NCBI GenBank assembly: GCA_001483205.1
Contig: JPPB01000238.1
Coordinates: forward strand, 1-12,913
Direction: 5' to 3'
Source: an alpha proteobacterium 3107
GTDB lineage: Bacteria > Pseudomonadota > Alphaproteobacteria > Rhodobacterales > Rhodobacteraceae
Length of the DNA stretch: 12,913 nt
Below, piece by piece: positions 6,510 to 12,913 of the stretch. Made by a program: the position numbers and the translations under genes. The first letter of the stretch is position 1; each line of letters opens with the position of its first letter. The notes below the pieces were generated by a model. It had not been told where the DNA came from and searched no databases. It saw only the letters and a program-made list of their open reading frames with translations.

Positions 6510-7608
6510 AGGCCGGTTGACCCTGCGCACCCCGGAGGGCGAGCGGTATAATTTCGGCACGTCCGGCCCGGAGGCCGCAATGACGATCCGGGACTGGTCT
6601 GCCGTCTCTGCCATCGCCGCCCACGGGCAGATCGGTTTTGGGGAAGCGTATGTTCAGGGGTTATGGGACACCCCTTCGGTCGAGACCCTGATGGTTCTGG
6701 CGATGAAAAACCGTGACTGTCTGGCCGCGTATGATCACGCAGGGCCGCTTGCGGGGCTAAGGGCGCGGCTGGCGGATACCTTCCTGCGCGCCAATTCGCG
6801 AAAAGGTGCAAGGCGCAATATCCGCGCCCATTATGACGTGGGCAATGAGTTTTATCAGCTCTGGCTGGATGACGGCATGACCTATTCTTCGGCACTGTTT
6901 GCGCCTGACGACGGCGACCTTTCCCGTGGTCAGAGCCGCAAGAACGCCCGCGCCCTGTCCTGTCTGACCGGGGGCAATACGATCCTCGAGATCGGTTGCG
7001 GCTGGGGTGGTTTTGCCGAACAGGCCGCCGATGAGGGGCGCAATGTCACCGGCATCACCATCTCGCCCGGTCAACACGCATGGGCCGACAGCCGCCTTGA
7101 CGGACGCGCCGATATTCGGCTGTGCGATTACCGCGATGTGCGCGGGACATTCGACAATATCGTTTCTATCGAGATGATCGAGGCCGTCGGCGCGCGCTAC
7201 TGGCCGCAGTATTTTGCCGCGCTCAGGCGCAATCTGGCCGAGGGCGGGCGGATTCTGGTTCAGGCCATCATCATGCGCGACGACTTCTTTGAAACCTACC
7301 GCAGGTCTTCGGACTATATCCGGCAACATGTCTTTCCGGGGGGCATGTTGCTGAGCAACCGGGTGATCGGTCAGCAGGCCCGCGCCGCAGGTCTTTGCGT
7401 GCATGACAGTTTCGCCTTTGGTCAGGATTACGCCAGAACCTGCCGCCTGTGGGCCGCCCGGCTGAAGGCGCGCAAGGCGAAAATCCACGAACAGGGCTTT
7501 GACGAGAGCTTTTTCCGCAACTGGCAGTTTTATCTGGAGATTTGCGCGGCCTCTTTTGCGGTCGGCCATATCAATGTCACCCAGATCGAGATGGCCCATG
7601 CCGCGTAA
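6448..7608 (+). CDS. cfa: Cyclopropane-fatty-acid-synthase-like SAM methyltransferase (phospholipid acyl-chain methylase)
   Basis: A 386-residue SAM-dependent enzyme expected to methylate the double bond of phospholipid-bound unsaturated acyl chains at the membrane surface. Features: AHYDVGNEFYQLWLDDGMTYS (about 127-147), SAM motif LEIGCGWGGF (180-189), IEMIEAVG (241-248, matching the MFEHVG active-site region of E. coli Cfa), HVFPGGML and, near the end, FYLEICAASF with the conserved cysteine. Family members make cyclopropane or, as with UfaA in Rhodobacter sphaeroides, methylated trans-unsaturated acyl chains feeding furan fatty acids. Sequence reading cannot separate these. I chose the TTG at 6448 because AAAGGA lies 7 nt upstream. 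An ATG at 6418 would add 10 residues but has no ribosome-binding site. The gene overlaps both neighbours, as expected within one operon. Confidence 0.9.
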   Translation: MRFANKALKAEFLSTCERLREGRLTLRTPEGERYNFGTSGPEAAMTIRDWSAVSAIAAHGQIGFGEAYVQGLWDTPSVETLMVLAMKNRDCLAAYDHAGPLAGLRARLADTFLRANSRKGARRNIRAHYDVGNEFYQLWLDDGMTYSSALFAPDDGDLSRGQSRKNARALSCLTGGNTILEIGCGWGGFAEQAADEGRNVTGITISPGQHAWADSRLDGRADIRLCDYRDVRGTFDNIVSIEMIEAVGARYWPQYFAALRRNLAEGGRILVQAIIMRDDFFETYRRSSDYIRQHVFPGGMLLSNRVIGQQARAAGLCVHDSFAFGQDYARTCRLWAARLKARKAKIHEQGFDESFFRNWQFYLEICAASFAVGHINVTQIEMAHAA

Positions 7609-8080
7609 CCTGCTTGCACTGCCGCTTATATGCGCGGGGTATCTGATCGCCCATGCCGCGCCCGAGGGCATGATGCTGCGGGGGCAGGCGACCTTTGGCC
7701 ATTTCGGGTTTGCCGTCTATGACGCCCGGCTGTTTACCCCCGAAGGGGCGGCGCTCGACTGGCAGGCAGATTTCGGCCTGGAGCTGACCTATCGGCGCAA
7801 TATCAGCCAAAAGGCCCTGATCGACAGCACCCTTGCGGAAATGCAGCGCATCGGCCATATCGCCCCGCCCCGCCCCGCACTGGCGGACTGCTTTCGCGAT
7901 GTGCGCAAGGGGGACCGGTTTCTTGCCGTCACCCAAGGGGCCGACCGGATCGCTTTCCTGTTCAACGGAACCCCGGTCTGCACATTGTCCCATACCGGCA
8001 TCAGGGTCGGCTTCATGTCGGTATTTCTGGGGGACGACAGCCGTTCCGCCCGGTTCACCCGACTTTTGCGGGGCGAATGA
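7598..8080 (+). CDS. Exported chalcone-isomerase-like domain protein
   Basis: A 160-residue protein with an N-terminal signal peptide (hydrophobic LLALPLICAGYLIAHAA, likely cleaved near residue 20), so probably periplasmic. The body matches the bacterial chalcone-isomerase-like pattern: RGQATFGHFGFAVYDARLFTP, then LELTYRRNISQKALIDSTLAEMQRIG, FRDVRKGDRF, FLFNG and a closing FMSVFLGDDSRSARFTRLLRG. Despite the name, bacterial members are not known to act on flavonoids. Plant proteins of this fold include fatty-acid-binding proteins, so a role in handling acyl chains or lipids is an attractive inference here. The start ATG at 7598 overlaps the end of the methyltransferase gene by 11 bp, and the stop overlaps the transporter start by 4 bp (ATGA). 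It is third in the operon. Confidence 0.85.
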   Translation: MPRNLLALPLICAGYLIAHAAPEGMMLRGQATFGHFGFAVYDARLFTPEGAALDWQADFGLELTYRRNISQKALIDSTLAEMQRIGHIAPPRPALADCFRDVRKGDRFLAVTQGADRIAFLFNGTPVCTLSHTGIRVGFMSVFLGDDSRSARFTRLLRGE

Positions 8081-9300
8081 TGCACTATCCCCGGATCAGC
8101 CTGTATGCACTGATGCTGGCCACCGCCAGTATCCCGCTCTATATCCACCTGCCGCGTTTTGCCGCCGTGCAGTTAGAGATCAGCCTTGGCGCGCTTGGCG
8201 GGGTGCTGCTGTTGCTGCGGGTTATGGATTTTGCTCAAGACCCTCTGCTGGGGTGGCTCACGGATCGCTGGCCGGGGGCGCAACCGGTGCTGGCCGTTAT
8301 CGCCTCTGTCGGGCTGGCCGTCGGGTTCCCGTTGCTGTTTTCACTGGGGCCGGGGGGGGTGTGGCCGATGATCGCCCTGCTGGTGTTGATTTTCACCTGC
8401 TACAGCCTGGGCGCAATCCTGATCTATGGCCGCAGTGAGGTTCTGGCCCGCAACGCGGAGCCGGGGGAGCTTCTGACCCTTGCCACCTGGCGCGAAGCCG
8501 GACAGTTGACAGGGGTGATCATCGCCGCCGCCACGCCGTCGGTCCTGCTTCTGGCCGGGGCAGGGGATCAGGCCTATCCCGCCTTCGGCCTGCTGCTGGC
8601 CGGGATTGCGCTTGCCGCCACATGGTTCAGCCACCCGGTCTGGCGGCGCATTCCCGCGCCCGGCATCGGGCTTTCGCTGCCCCGCCTGTCCTCAAGCGGC
8701 GCGCTGCGCCTGCTGTGTCTGGCGCTTCTGAATGCGCTGCCGGTTGCACTGACCTCGACGCTGTTTCTGTTCTTTGCAGAGGACCATCTGGGGCTGAGCG
8801 GACAGGCGGGGCTGTTTCTGCTGGTTTTCTTTCTGTCTGCGGGCCTTGGTGTGCCGTTCTGGGCTTTGGTCAGCAAACGGCTCGGCAACCGGCAGACCCT
8901 GATTGTCGCCATGAGCCTTGCCGTTGTCACCTTTGCCGGGGCCGCCTTTGTCGCGCCGCAGGACGCCACAGGGTTTCTGCTGATCTGCATCGGTTCGGGT
9001 TTTGCGACCGGGGCGGACATCCTGATCCTGCCGCTGATGTTTTCAAGGGCGCTGATCGGTGCCGGGCTGAATGCGTCCTTTGCCTTCGGGTTCTGGAGCC
9101 TGGCGGGAAAACTTGCCCTTGCCCTGTCCGCCGCCACCGCTCTGCCCCTGCTGGAGGTCGCCGGTTTCATCCCCGGCGCGCCCCTGACACCTGCCGCCAG
9201 AGGCGCCCTGATCACCGCCTATGCGGTCATGCCCTGTATCCTGAAACTTTTCGCCCTCGGCTTTACCCTGACCCTGCCAAAAGAGGAACCACAGCCATGA
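8077..9300 (+). CDS. GPH-family (MFS_2) transporter, 12 membrane segments
   Basis: A 407-residue, very hydrophobic protein with about 12 membrane segments. The MFS_2/GPH signature DFAQDPLLGWLTDRW lies at residues 51-65 (D51, D55-P56, G59, D63-R64) in the loop after the second segment. The GPH group is named for sugar:cation symporters such as MelB but also contains the vertebrate lysophospholipid transporter MFSD2A, so a sugar substrate should not be assumed. Its place among a phospholipid methyltransferase, an FAD enzyme and an exported lipid-type protein suggests a lipid or fatty-acid substrate; that is inference. Start and stop codons overlap the neighbours (ATGA on both sides). A sugar/cation symporter of this class is also annotated beside R. 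sphaeroides rpoE, as I recall. Confidence 0.88.
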   Translation: MMHYPRISLYALMLATASIPLYIHLPRFAAVQLEISLGALGGVLLLLRVMDFAQDPLLGWLTDRWPGAQPVLAVIASVGLAVGFPLLFSLGPGGVWPMIALLVLIFTCYSLGAILIYGRSEVLARNAEPGELLTLATWREAGQLTGVIIAAATPSVLLLAGAGDQAYPAFGLLLAGIALAATWFSHPVWRRIPAPGIGLSLPRLSSSGALRLLCLALLNALPVALTSTLFLFFAEDHLGLSGQAGLFLLVFFLSAGLGVPFWALVSKRLGNRQTLIVAMSLAVVTFAGAAFVAPQDATGFLLICIGSGFATGADILILPLMFSRALIGAGLNASFAFGFWSLAGKLALALSAATALPLLEVAGFIPGAPLTPAARGALITAYAVMPCILKLFALGFTLTLPKEEPQP

Positions 9301-9839
9301 AACTCCTTGCCGTTCTTTTGTTTGTCGTGCTGGCCCTGATCGTTGCCCGCAACATGTTGCTGAGTTTCAGGGCGCAGTTGCCGCAGGATTATGCAGACAC
9401 CGGCCCGGCGTTTGTCCTGAAGGAACATCTGTCCGGGCGGATTGTATCCGAGGGGCTGATCTATGGCCCGACCGGGCGCGTCAACAGCCGCTTTGTTGCC
9501 GAGATGTATGGGGAATGGCAGGGCGACAGCGGGACGCTGACAGAGAATTTCACCTATGACAATGGCCGGACCCAACAGCGCAAATGGTATCTGACCCTCG
9601 GGCCTGATAACACCTTCACCGCCACCGCTGATGATATTGTCGGCGAGGCAAAGGGCGTGGTGTCCGGATCAACGGTGATGCTGAGCTATCGGATCACTCT
9701 GCCGGACGGGGCGGGCGGCCATACGCTGAGGGCCACCGACTGGATGTATCTGACCGAGAGCGGTGTGATTTTGAACCGGTCCGAGATGCGCAAGTTCGGT
9801 ATCAGGGTGGCAGAGCTGATTGCGACGATGCGCCGGTGA
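9297..9839 (+). CDS. DUF3833 family protein, membrane-anchored
   Basis: A 180-residue protein of unknown function. Residues 1-20 form a hydrophobic anchor or uncleaved signal ([18 protein letters not shown]) without a lipobox cysteine, although many gammaproteobacterial relatives are lipoproteins. The domain shows the family blocks [53 protein letters not shown] and the highly characteristic [28 protein letters not shown] near the C terminus. The beta-rich, lipocalin-like impression is inference. It is last in the operon, overlapping the transporter stop by 4 bp (ATGA). DUF3833 genes recur in rpoE-chrR/cfa clusters of marine gammaproteobacteria, which supports a joint role in membrane stress response. 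It is followed by 182 bp of non-coding DNA before rlmN. Confidence 0.88.
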   Translation: MKLLAVLLFVVLALIVARNMLLSFRAQLPQDYADTGPAFVLKEHLSGRIVSEGLIYGPTGRVNSRFVAEMYGEWQGDSGTLTENFTYDNGRTQQRKWYLTLGPDNTFTATADDIVGEAKGVVSGSTVMLSYRITLPDGAGGHTLRATDWMYLTESGVILNRSEMRKFGIRVAELIATMRR

Positions 9840-10021
9840 GATCATCAGGCGGCGCGGGTTTTCAGGGGGCAGACAAGTTCGGTGAAAGCGCTTACATCCA
9901 TGCAGCAGCACCCCGGCAGGATGCTGACACAGCACAAATAACGCCTTCAGGGGCGCGCGGGTGGTTCTCATCGCCGCGCCTTTGGTGTATGACCCGGCCC
10001 GGACTTTCCCGGAAAACGCCC

Positions 10022-11203
10022 ATGACCGCCGCCACTGCCCCGATTACCCAGGATGTTCTGACCATCCCCCGCAAGGCACCGCCCAAGGCCGGGGATGGCC
10101 GGGTCAACCTCGTCGGCCTGACGCGGGACGGCCTGCGCGCCGCCCTGCTGGAGGCGGGCACCCCGGAACGACAGGCCAATATGCGCACCAGCCAGGTCTG
10201 GCAGTGGATCTATCAGAAAGGCGTGCGCGATTTCGCCGCCATGACCAGTCTGGCAAAGGACTACCGCGCGCTGTTGTCGGCGCGTTTCGTCATCGCCGTG
10301 CCCGAGGTGGCGCGCAGGCAGGTCAGCAGCGACGGCACCCGCAAATACCTGGTGCGGATTGATGGCGGGCATGAGGTCGAGGCCGTCTATATCCCCGAAG
10401 ACGGGCGCGGGACGCTCTGTGTTTCGTCTCAGGTCGGTTGCACGCTCACCTGCCCCTTTTGTCATACCGGCACGCAAAAGCTGGTGCGTAACCTGACGGC
10501 GGCAGAAATCGTCGGCCAGATCATGGTCGCGCGGGACGATCTGGGCGAGTGGCCCGCACCGGGGCGACACCCGAAGGACGAAACCCGGTTGCTCAGCAAT
10601 ATCGTGCTGATGGGGATGGGGGAACCGCTCTATAATTTCGGGAATGTCCGCGATGCGATGAAAATCGCGATGGATGGCGAGGGCATCAGCCTGTCGCGCC
10701 GCAGGATCACACTCTCGACTTCCGGTGTCGTGCCGCAGATCGCCCGCACTGCGGGGGAAATCGGCTGTCTGCTGGCGGTGTCCTTTCACGCCACCACCGA
10801 TGAGGTCCGGGACAGGCTGGTGCCGATCAACCGGCGCTGGCCGATTGCCACGTTGCTCGACGCCCTGCGCGCCTATCCGAAACTGTCAAACTCAGAGCGC
10901 ATCACCTTTGAATATGTGATGCTGGATGGGGTGAATGACAGCGATGAAGACGCTTATCGGCTGATTGAGCATATCCGGGGGATTCCGGCCAAGGTCAACC
11001 TGATCCCGTTCAATGAGTGGCCCGGCGCGCCCTATAAGCGGTCCGGTGACGCGCGCATCCGCAGGTTCGCGGACATTATCCACAAGGCCGGATATGCCAG
11101 CCCGGTGCGGACGCCGAGGGGGGAGGACATTATGGCCGCCTGCGGACAGCTCAAGTCAGCCAGTGAGCGGGCGCGAAAGGCGGTGCGACGGGGGGCTTCT
11201 TAA
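10022..11203 (+). CDS. rlmN: 23S rRNA (adenine-C2)/tRNA dual-specificity methyltransferase RlmN
   Basis: A 393-residue radical-SAM enzyme that methylates C2 of A2503 in 23S rRNA and of A37 in some tRNAs. The [4Fe-4S] ligands are C140, C144 and C147 ([13 protein letters not shown]). The mechanistic cysteines are C133 (TLCVSSQ) and C374 (MAACGQL), equivalent to C118 and C355 of the E. coli enzyme. LMGMGEPL at 196-203 and [17 protein letters not shown] are also present. The start at 10022 ([18 protein letters not shown]) matches the N terminus of Rhodobacter RlmN. An in-frame ATG at 9989 would add 11 residues not seen in relatives. No strong Shine-Dalgarno was noticed. It is a housekeeping gene, probably with its own promoter in the preceding 182 bp and unrelated to the stress operon. 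Confidence 0.96.
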   Translation: MTAATAPITQDVLTIPRKAPPKAGDGRVNLVGLTRDGLRAALLEAGTPERQANMRTSQVWQWIYQKGVRDFAAMTSLAKDYRALLSARFVIAVPEVARRQVSSDGTRKYLVRIDGGHEVEAVYIPEDGRGTLCVSSQVGCTLTCPFCHTGTQKLVRNLTAAEIVGQIMVARDDLGEWPAPGRHPKDETRLLSNIVLMGMGEPLYNFGNVRDAMKIAMDGEGISLSRRRITLSTSGVVPQIARTAGEIGCLLAVSFHATTDEVRDRLVPINRRWPIATLLDALRAYPKLSNSERITFEYVMLDGVNDSDEDAYRLIEHIRGIPAKVNLIPFNEWPGAPYKRSGDARIRRFADIIHKAGYASPVRTPRGEDIMAACGQLKSASERARKAVRRGAS

Positions 11204-11211
11204 GTGGGTGC

Positions 11212-11233
11212 TTGTCAACTTCGAGCTTGACAA
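11212..11233. terminator. Small inverted repeat between convergent rlmN and VOC genes
   Basis: TTGTCAA (11212-11218) and its exact inverse TTGACAA (11227-11233), with an 8-nt loop, lie between the rlmN stop and the VOC gene stop. The position suits a bidirectional terminator. The stem is short and AT-rich and has no T run, so function is uncertain. Confidence 0.35.
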
Positions 11234-11596
11234 TCACTCTGCGAAAGCTCGGCTCGACACTTGAATTGGATTGCCCGAAGGGTCTTTGGCATTGGCAAAG
11301 GCATACCCACGGGCTTGATGAATCTTGCCAAACCTGAGCCCCTTTTTCTTAGCATCATTGCAAAAAGCGGGAACGTCTTCAACATCGAACACGAGCTTTA
11401 CCAGAGCCTGCCCTTCTTTCTGCTTTGCCGACGCGGGATGTAAAAGCAACGCTATACCAGGAACTTGCGGCTTTAGTTCGACAATCCTGTCATCCTCAAC
11501 CCGCAACACCGAAAAGCCGAAGTGCTTGGCGTAAAACTCGGCCAGTTGATTAATCTTCTTGGTGTAGATCACCAATCGCCCGAGTGGTGGTGTCAT
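11234..11596 (-). CDS. VOC (glyoxalase/bleomycin-resistance fold) superfamily protein
   Basis: A 120-residue single-domain protein of the vicinal oxygen chelate superfamily. The N-terminal half has LVIYTKKINQLAEFYAKHFGF (the typical VOC opening helix). The C-terminal half has LVKLVFDVEDVPAFCNDAKKKG and ends FANAKDPSGNPIQVSSR, the DPxGNxI signature. Known members include glyoxalase I, extradiol dioxygenases and drug-binding proteins; the substrate cannot be read here. The start ATG at 11594-11596 has GAGG 8 nt upstream; the longer open frame upstream does not look coding. Composition is unlike its neighbours: AT-richer DNA and about a dozen lysines in 120 residues where neighbours use arginine. 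Together with the adjacent miniature element this suggests recent acquisition. Confidence 0.82.
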   Translation of the reverse strand: MTPPLGRLVIYTKKINQLAEFYAKHFGFSVLRVEDDRIVELKPQVPGIALLLHPASAKQKEGQALVKLVFDVEDVPAFCNDAKKKGLRFGKIHQARGYAFANAKDPSGNPIQVSSRAFAE

Positions 11597-11627
11597 CGCT
11601 GCAGCCTCGCAAAATCTGTTTGAAGCA

Positions 11628-11636
11628 ACTATAGCA
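11628..11636 (-). promoter_or_regulatory. Possible extended -10 element for the VOC gene
   Basis: On the minus strand TGCTATAGT reads as an extended -10 (TG, one base, TATAGT). It would start transcription near 11621, about 25 nt upstream of the VOC start codon. No good -35 was found at 17 bp, so this is tentative. Confidence 0.35.
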
Positions 11637-11742
11637 CGGAATGTCGAGTAACGGCAGGTTTGTCGCCTACAGCCGATATTAACCAACGACGCAAACACGC
11701 TGCTGAGCCGCAGGCTGGTGACCAATGTTGTCGTCTTGCGAA

Positions 11743-11820
11743 AGACCTCTGCATATTTGCGTATAGGTGACCAAACCGTCCGCCTAGGCAGGCAGTTGCC
11801 CGGCCATAATGCAGAGGCCT
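11743..11820. mobile_element. 78-bp palindromic miniature inverted-repeat element (copy 2, reversed)
   Basis: Terminal repeats: AAAGACCTCTGCAT at 11741-11754 against its inverse at 11809-11822, with 13 of 14 matches. The 78-bp core has the same length as copy 1 and is in the opposite orientation. Its reverse complement aligns with copy 1 and with the IS end at 12776 through the shared blocks CTCTGCAT, GCCGGGCA, CTGCCTGCCT and GGCGG. It lies 50 bp past the dapD stop and could form a hairpin in the dapD transcript, possibly affecting its 3' end. It has no coding capacity. Confidence 0.8.
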
Positions 11821-11870
11821 TTACAAACAGATCACGGCCTTGCCCGTAGCCCGTTCTGCCCCGCCCCGGC

Positions 11871-12698
11871 TCAATCCCGCAACAGCTCATTGATCGCGGT
11901 CTTGGCGCGGGTCTTCTCATCCACCCGCTTCACGATAACCGCGCAATACAGATGCACACCGTTCGCAGACGGCATCGACCCGGCCACCACCACCGACCAC
12001 GGCGGCACCTCGCCATACATCACCTCGCCGGTCGCCCGATCAACGATCTTCGTGGATCGGCCAATAAACACCCCCATGCCGAGCACCGCCCCCTCCCGCA
12101 CGATACAACCCTCGACCACCTCTGAGCGCGCACCGATGAAACAGTTGTCCTCGATGATCGTCGGACCGGCCTGCATCGGCTCCAGCACACCGCCGATGCC
12201 GACGCCGCCCGAGAGATGCACATTCCTGCCGATCTGCGCGCAGGAGCCGACGGTCGCCCAGGTGTCCACCATCGTGCCGCTGTCCACATAGGCCCCCAGA
12301 TTGACAAAAGACGGCATCAGCACCACGCCCGGCGCAATATAGGCCGACCGGCGGACAACACAGTTGGGCACCGCGCGAAACCCGGCGGCGCGCCACTGTT
12401 CATCGCCCCAACCGGCGAATTTCGAGTCCACCTTGTCCCACCAACCGCCCCCCTGCGGGCCGCCCGCCTGCACCGCCATATCCTTCAGGCGAAAGCCGAG
12501 CAGGACCGCCTTCTTGGCCCATTGGTTCACATGCCAGTCGCCGGTGTCGCGCTTCTCAGCAACCCTGAGCCGCCCCGAATCGAGCGCCCCCAGCGTGTCT
12601 TCGACCGCATCGCGGGCCGCGCCCGTTGTCGATGGCGAGATCGTCTCGCGCCGTTCCCATGCGGCGTTGATGGCCGCCTCAAGCTCTGCATCGGACAT
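11871..12698 (-). CDS. dapD: Tetrahydrodipicolinate N-succinyltransferase DapD
   Basis: A 275-residue cytoplasmic enzyme that transfers succinyl from succinyl-CoA to tetrahydrodipicolinate in the succinylase branch of lysine and meso-diaminopimelate synthesis, so it is probably essential. The N-terminal helical domain (1-100) contains [17 protein letters not shown]. The left-handed beta-helix of hexapeptide repeats (about 112-240) carries the signature [15 protein letters not shown], then [29 protein letters not shown] and [14 protein letters not shown]. Length is that of the usual proteobacterial enzyme. The ATG at 12698 follows AGAGGG. The gene is alone on the minus strand. It is flanked on both sides by ends of the same mobile-element family, but its own composition is like the host's, so it looks native. 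Confidence 0.96.
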   Translation of the reverse strand: MSDAELEAAINAAWERRETISPSTTGAARDAVEDTLGALDSGRLRVAEKRDTGDWHVNQWAKKAVLLGFRLKDMAVQAGGPQGGGWWDKVDSKFAGWGDEQWRAAGFRAVPNCVVRRSAYIAPGVVLMPSFVNLGAYVDSGTMVDTWATVGSCAQIGRNVHLSGGVGIGGVLEPMQAGPTIIEDNCFIGARSEVVEGCIVREGAVLGMGVFIGRSTKIVDRATGEVMYGEVPPWSVVVAGSMPSANGVHLYCAVIVKRVDEKTRAKTAINELLRD

Positions 12699-12740
12699 GT
12701 GCCCACCCTCTGAAATGTTTCCGGCCTGTTAGTGCCTGAC

Positions 12741-12769
12741 CCTATAGACCCGAGGGGCCGCCCGCGCAA
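12741..12769 (-). promoter_or_regulatory. Possible housekeeping promoter for dapD
   Basis: Minus-strand -35-like TTGCGC (12769 to 12764), 17-bp spacer and -10 TATAGG (12746 to 12741), about 40 bp upstream of the dapD start codon. The -35 lies only about 6 bp from the end of the inserted IS at 12776. Confidence 0.45.
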
Positions 12770-12775
12770 TGCGGG

Positions 12776-12913
12776 AAAGACCTCTGCATAATAGCTCAGC
12801 CGGGCAGTCGCCTGCCTGGGCGGGCGCTTTTCTTGAAAGTCTACATTGGCGATGATCTTGCCATAAAGCCCATACGCTGCAAAAGGTTGAGGCGTCTATA
12901 AGCGCCTGCCGGG
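12776..12913. mobile_element. End of an insertion sequence, cut by the window edge (copy 3 of the repeat family)
   Basis: AAAGACCTCTGCAT (12776-12789) followed by AGCCGGGCAG and GCCTGCCTGGGCGG matches one end of both miniature elements over about 50 bp. It then continues into different sequence instead of the other terminal repeat. This is what is expected if copies 1 and 2 are internal-deletion derivatives of this IS. An open frame reading inward ends at 12841. I cannot name the IS family from this fragment. Confidence 0.65.
12841..12912 (-). CDS. Possible C-terminal tail of a transposase (partial)
   Basis: On the minus strand 23 codons enter from the window edge and end at a TAG at 12843-12841, reading YRRLNLLQRMGFMARSSPM after the first few residues. 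The frame stops about 65 bp inside the IS end, where a transposase gene would be expected to stop. The stretch is too short to recognise a family and could be chance. Confidence 0.3.
   Translation of the reverse strand, partial: PAGAYRRLNLLQRMGFMARSSPM

Noticed and set aside
8622..9296. Long upstream in-frame extension of the DUF3833 gene
   Set aside because: The extension lies entirely inside the transporter gene in another frame and is cysteine- and arginine-rich. The ATG at 9297 gives the signal anchor and the usual family length.
9900..9941. Short 13-codon frame ([13 protein letters not shown]) upstream of rlmN as a leader peptide
   Set aside because: No convincing ribosome-binding site, no run of regulatory codons and no attenuator structure.
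9952..9983. GGCGCG/CGCGCC inverted repeat followed by TTT downstream of the stress operon, as a terminator
   Set aside because: The stem is only 6 bp with a 17-nt loop and three T residues; such repeats are common by chance in this GC-rich DNA.
9968..10789. Long open frames antisense to rlmN and, likewise, antisense to the methylase (6757-7671)
   Set aside because: They mirror strongly conserved genes on the plus strand, have no ribosome-binding site and look like GC-driven artefacts.
11741..11823. Miniature element copy 2 as a strong intrinsic terminator for dapD
   Set aside because: The stem is good, but no T run follows on the minus strand (TTTCGC only), so I keep it as a mobile element with only a possible effect on the 3' end.
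1..12913. Photolyase gene phrA, expected near RpoE-regulated lipid genes
   Set aside because: No open frame in the window shows photolyase motifs, so it must lie elsewhere if present.

Overview
The window reads as chromosomal DNA from a high-GC alphaproteobacterium, most likely of the Rhodobacteraceae. The reasons are the close resemblance of RpoE/ChrR and RlmN to Rhodobacter proteins, the partial DUF6473 gene, strong G/C preference at third codon positions, and very tight gene packing. No rRNA, tRNA or CRISPR array was seen.

Layout. (a) 1-245, minus: start of a DUF6473 gene running off the left edge. (b) 419-1294, plus: 3-hydroxybutyryl-CoA dehydrogenase. (c) 1351-9839: a photooxidative-stress locus. 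It holds a CsgA-like short-chain dehydrogenase (minus), then rpoE-chrR (plus; ECF sigma factor and zinc cupin anti-sigma factor), then a second short-chain dehydrogenase and a DUF1365 gene (both minus). Last is a five-gene plus-strand operon with overlapping ends: FAD oxidoreductase, cyclopropane-fatty-acid-synthase-like methyltransferase, exported chalcone-isomerase-like protein, GPH-type MFS transporter and DUF3833 protein. (d) 10022-11203, plus: rlmN. (e) 11234-11596, minus: a small VOC/glyoxalase-like gene of foreign appearance. (f) 11871-12698, minus: dapD. (g) 12776 to the end: one end of an insertion sequence.

How it works together. Four promoter-like sites share TGATC(C/A), exactly 18 bp, TA(A/T)C. 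They form two back-to-back divergent pairs, at 2108-2184 and 5063-5138, whose central sequences are near duplicates. This suggests that RpoE drives its own operon and all the flanking lipid-type genes in both directions. By analogy with Rhodobacter sphaeroides, singlet oxygen would release RpoE from ChrR and switch on enzymes that remodel unsaturated phospholipid acyl chains, possibly through the furan fatty acid pathway. The transporter, the chalcone-isomerase-like protein, DUF3833 and DUF1365 have no settled role in this response and are the least understood part.

Mobile DNA. A 78-bp palindromic miniature element sits in the leader of the DUF1365 gene and probably supplies, and hides, its ribosome-binding site. 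A second 78-bp copy and the end of a related larger IS lie on either side of dapD, in opposite orientation.
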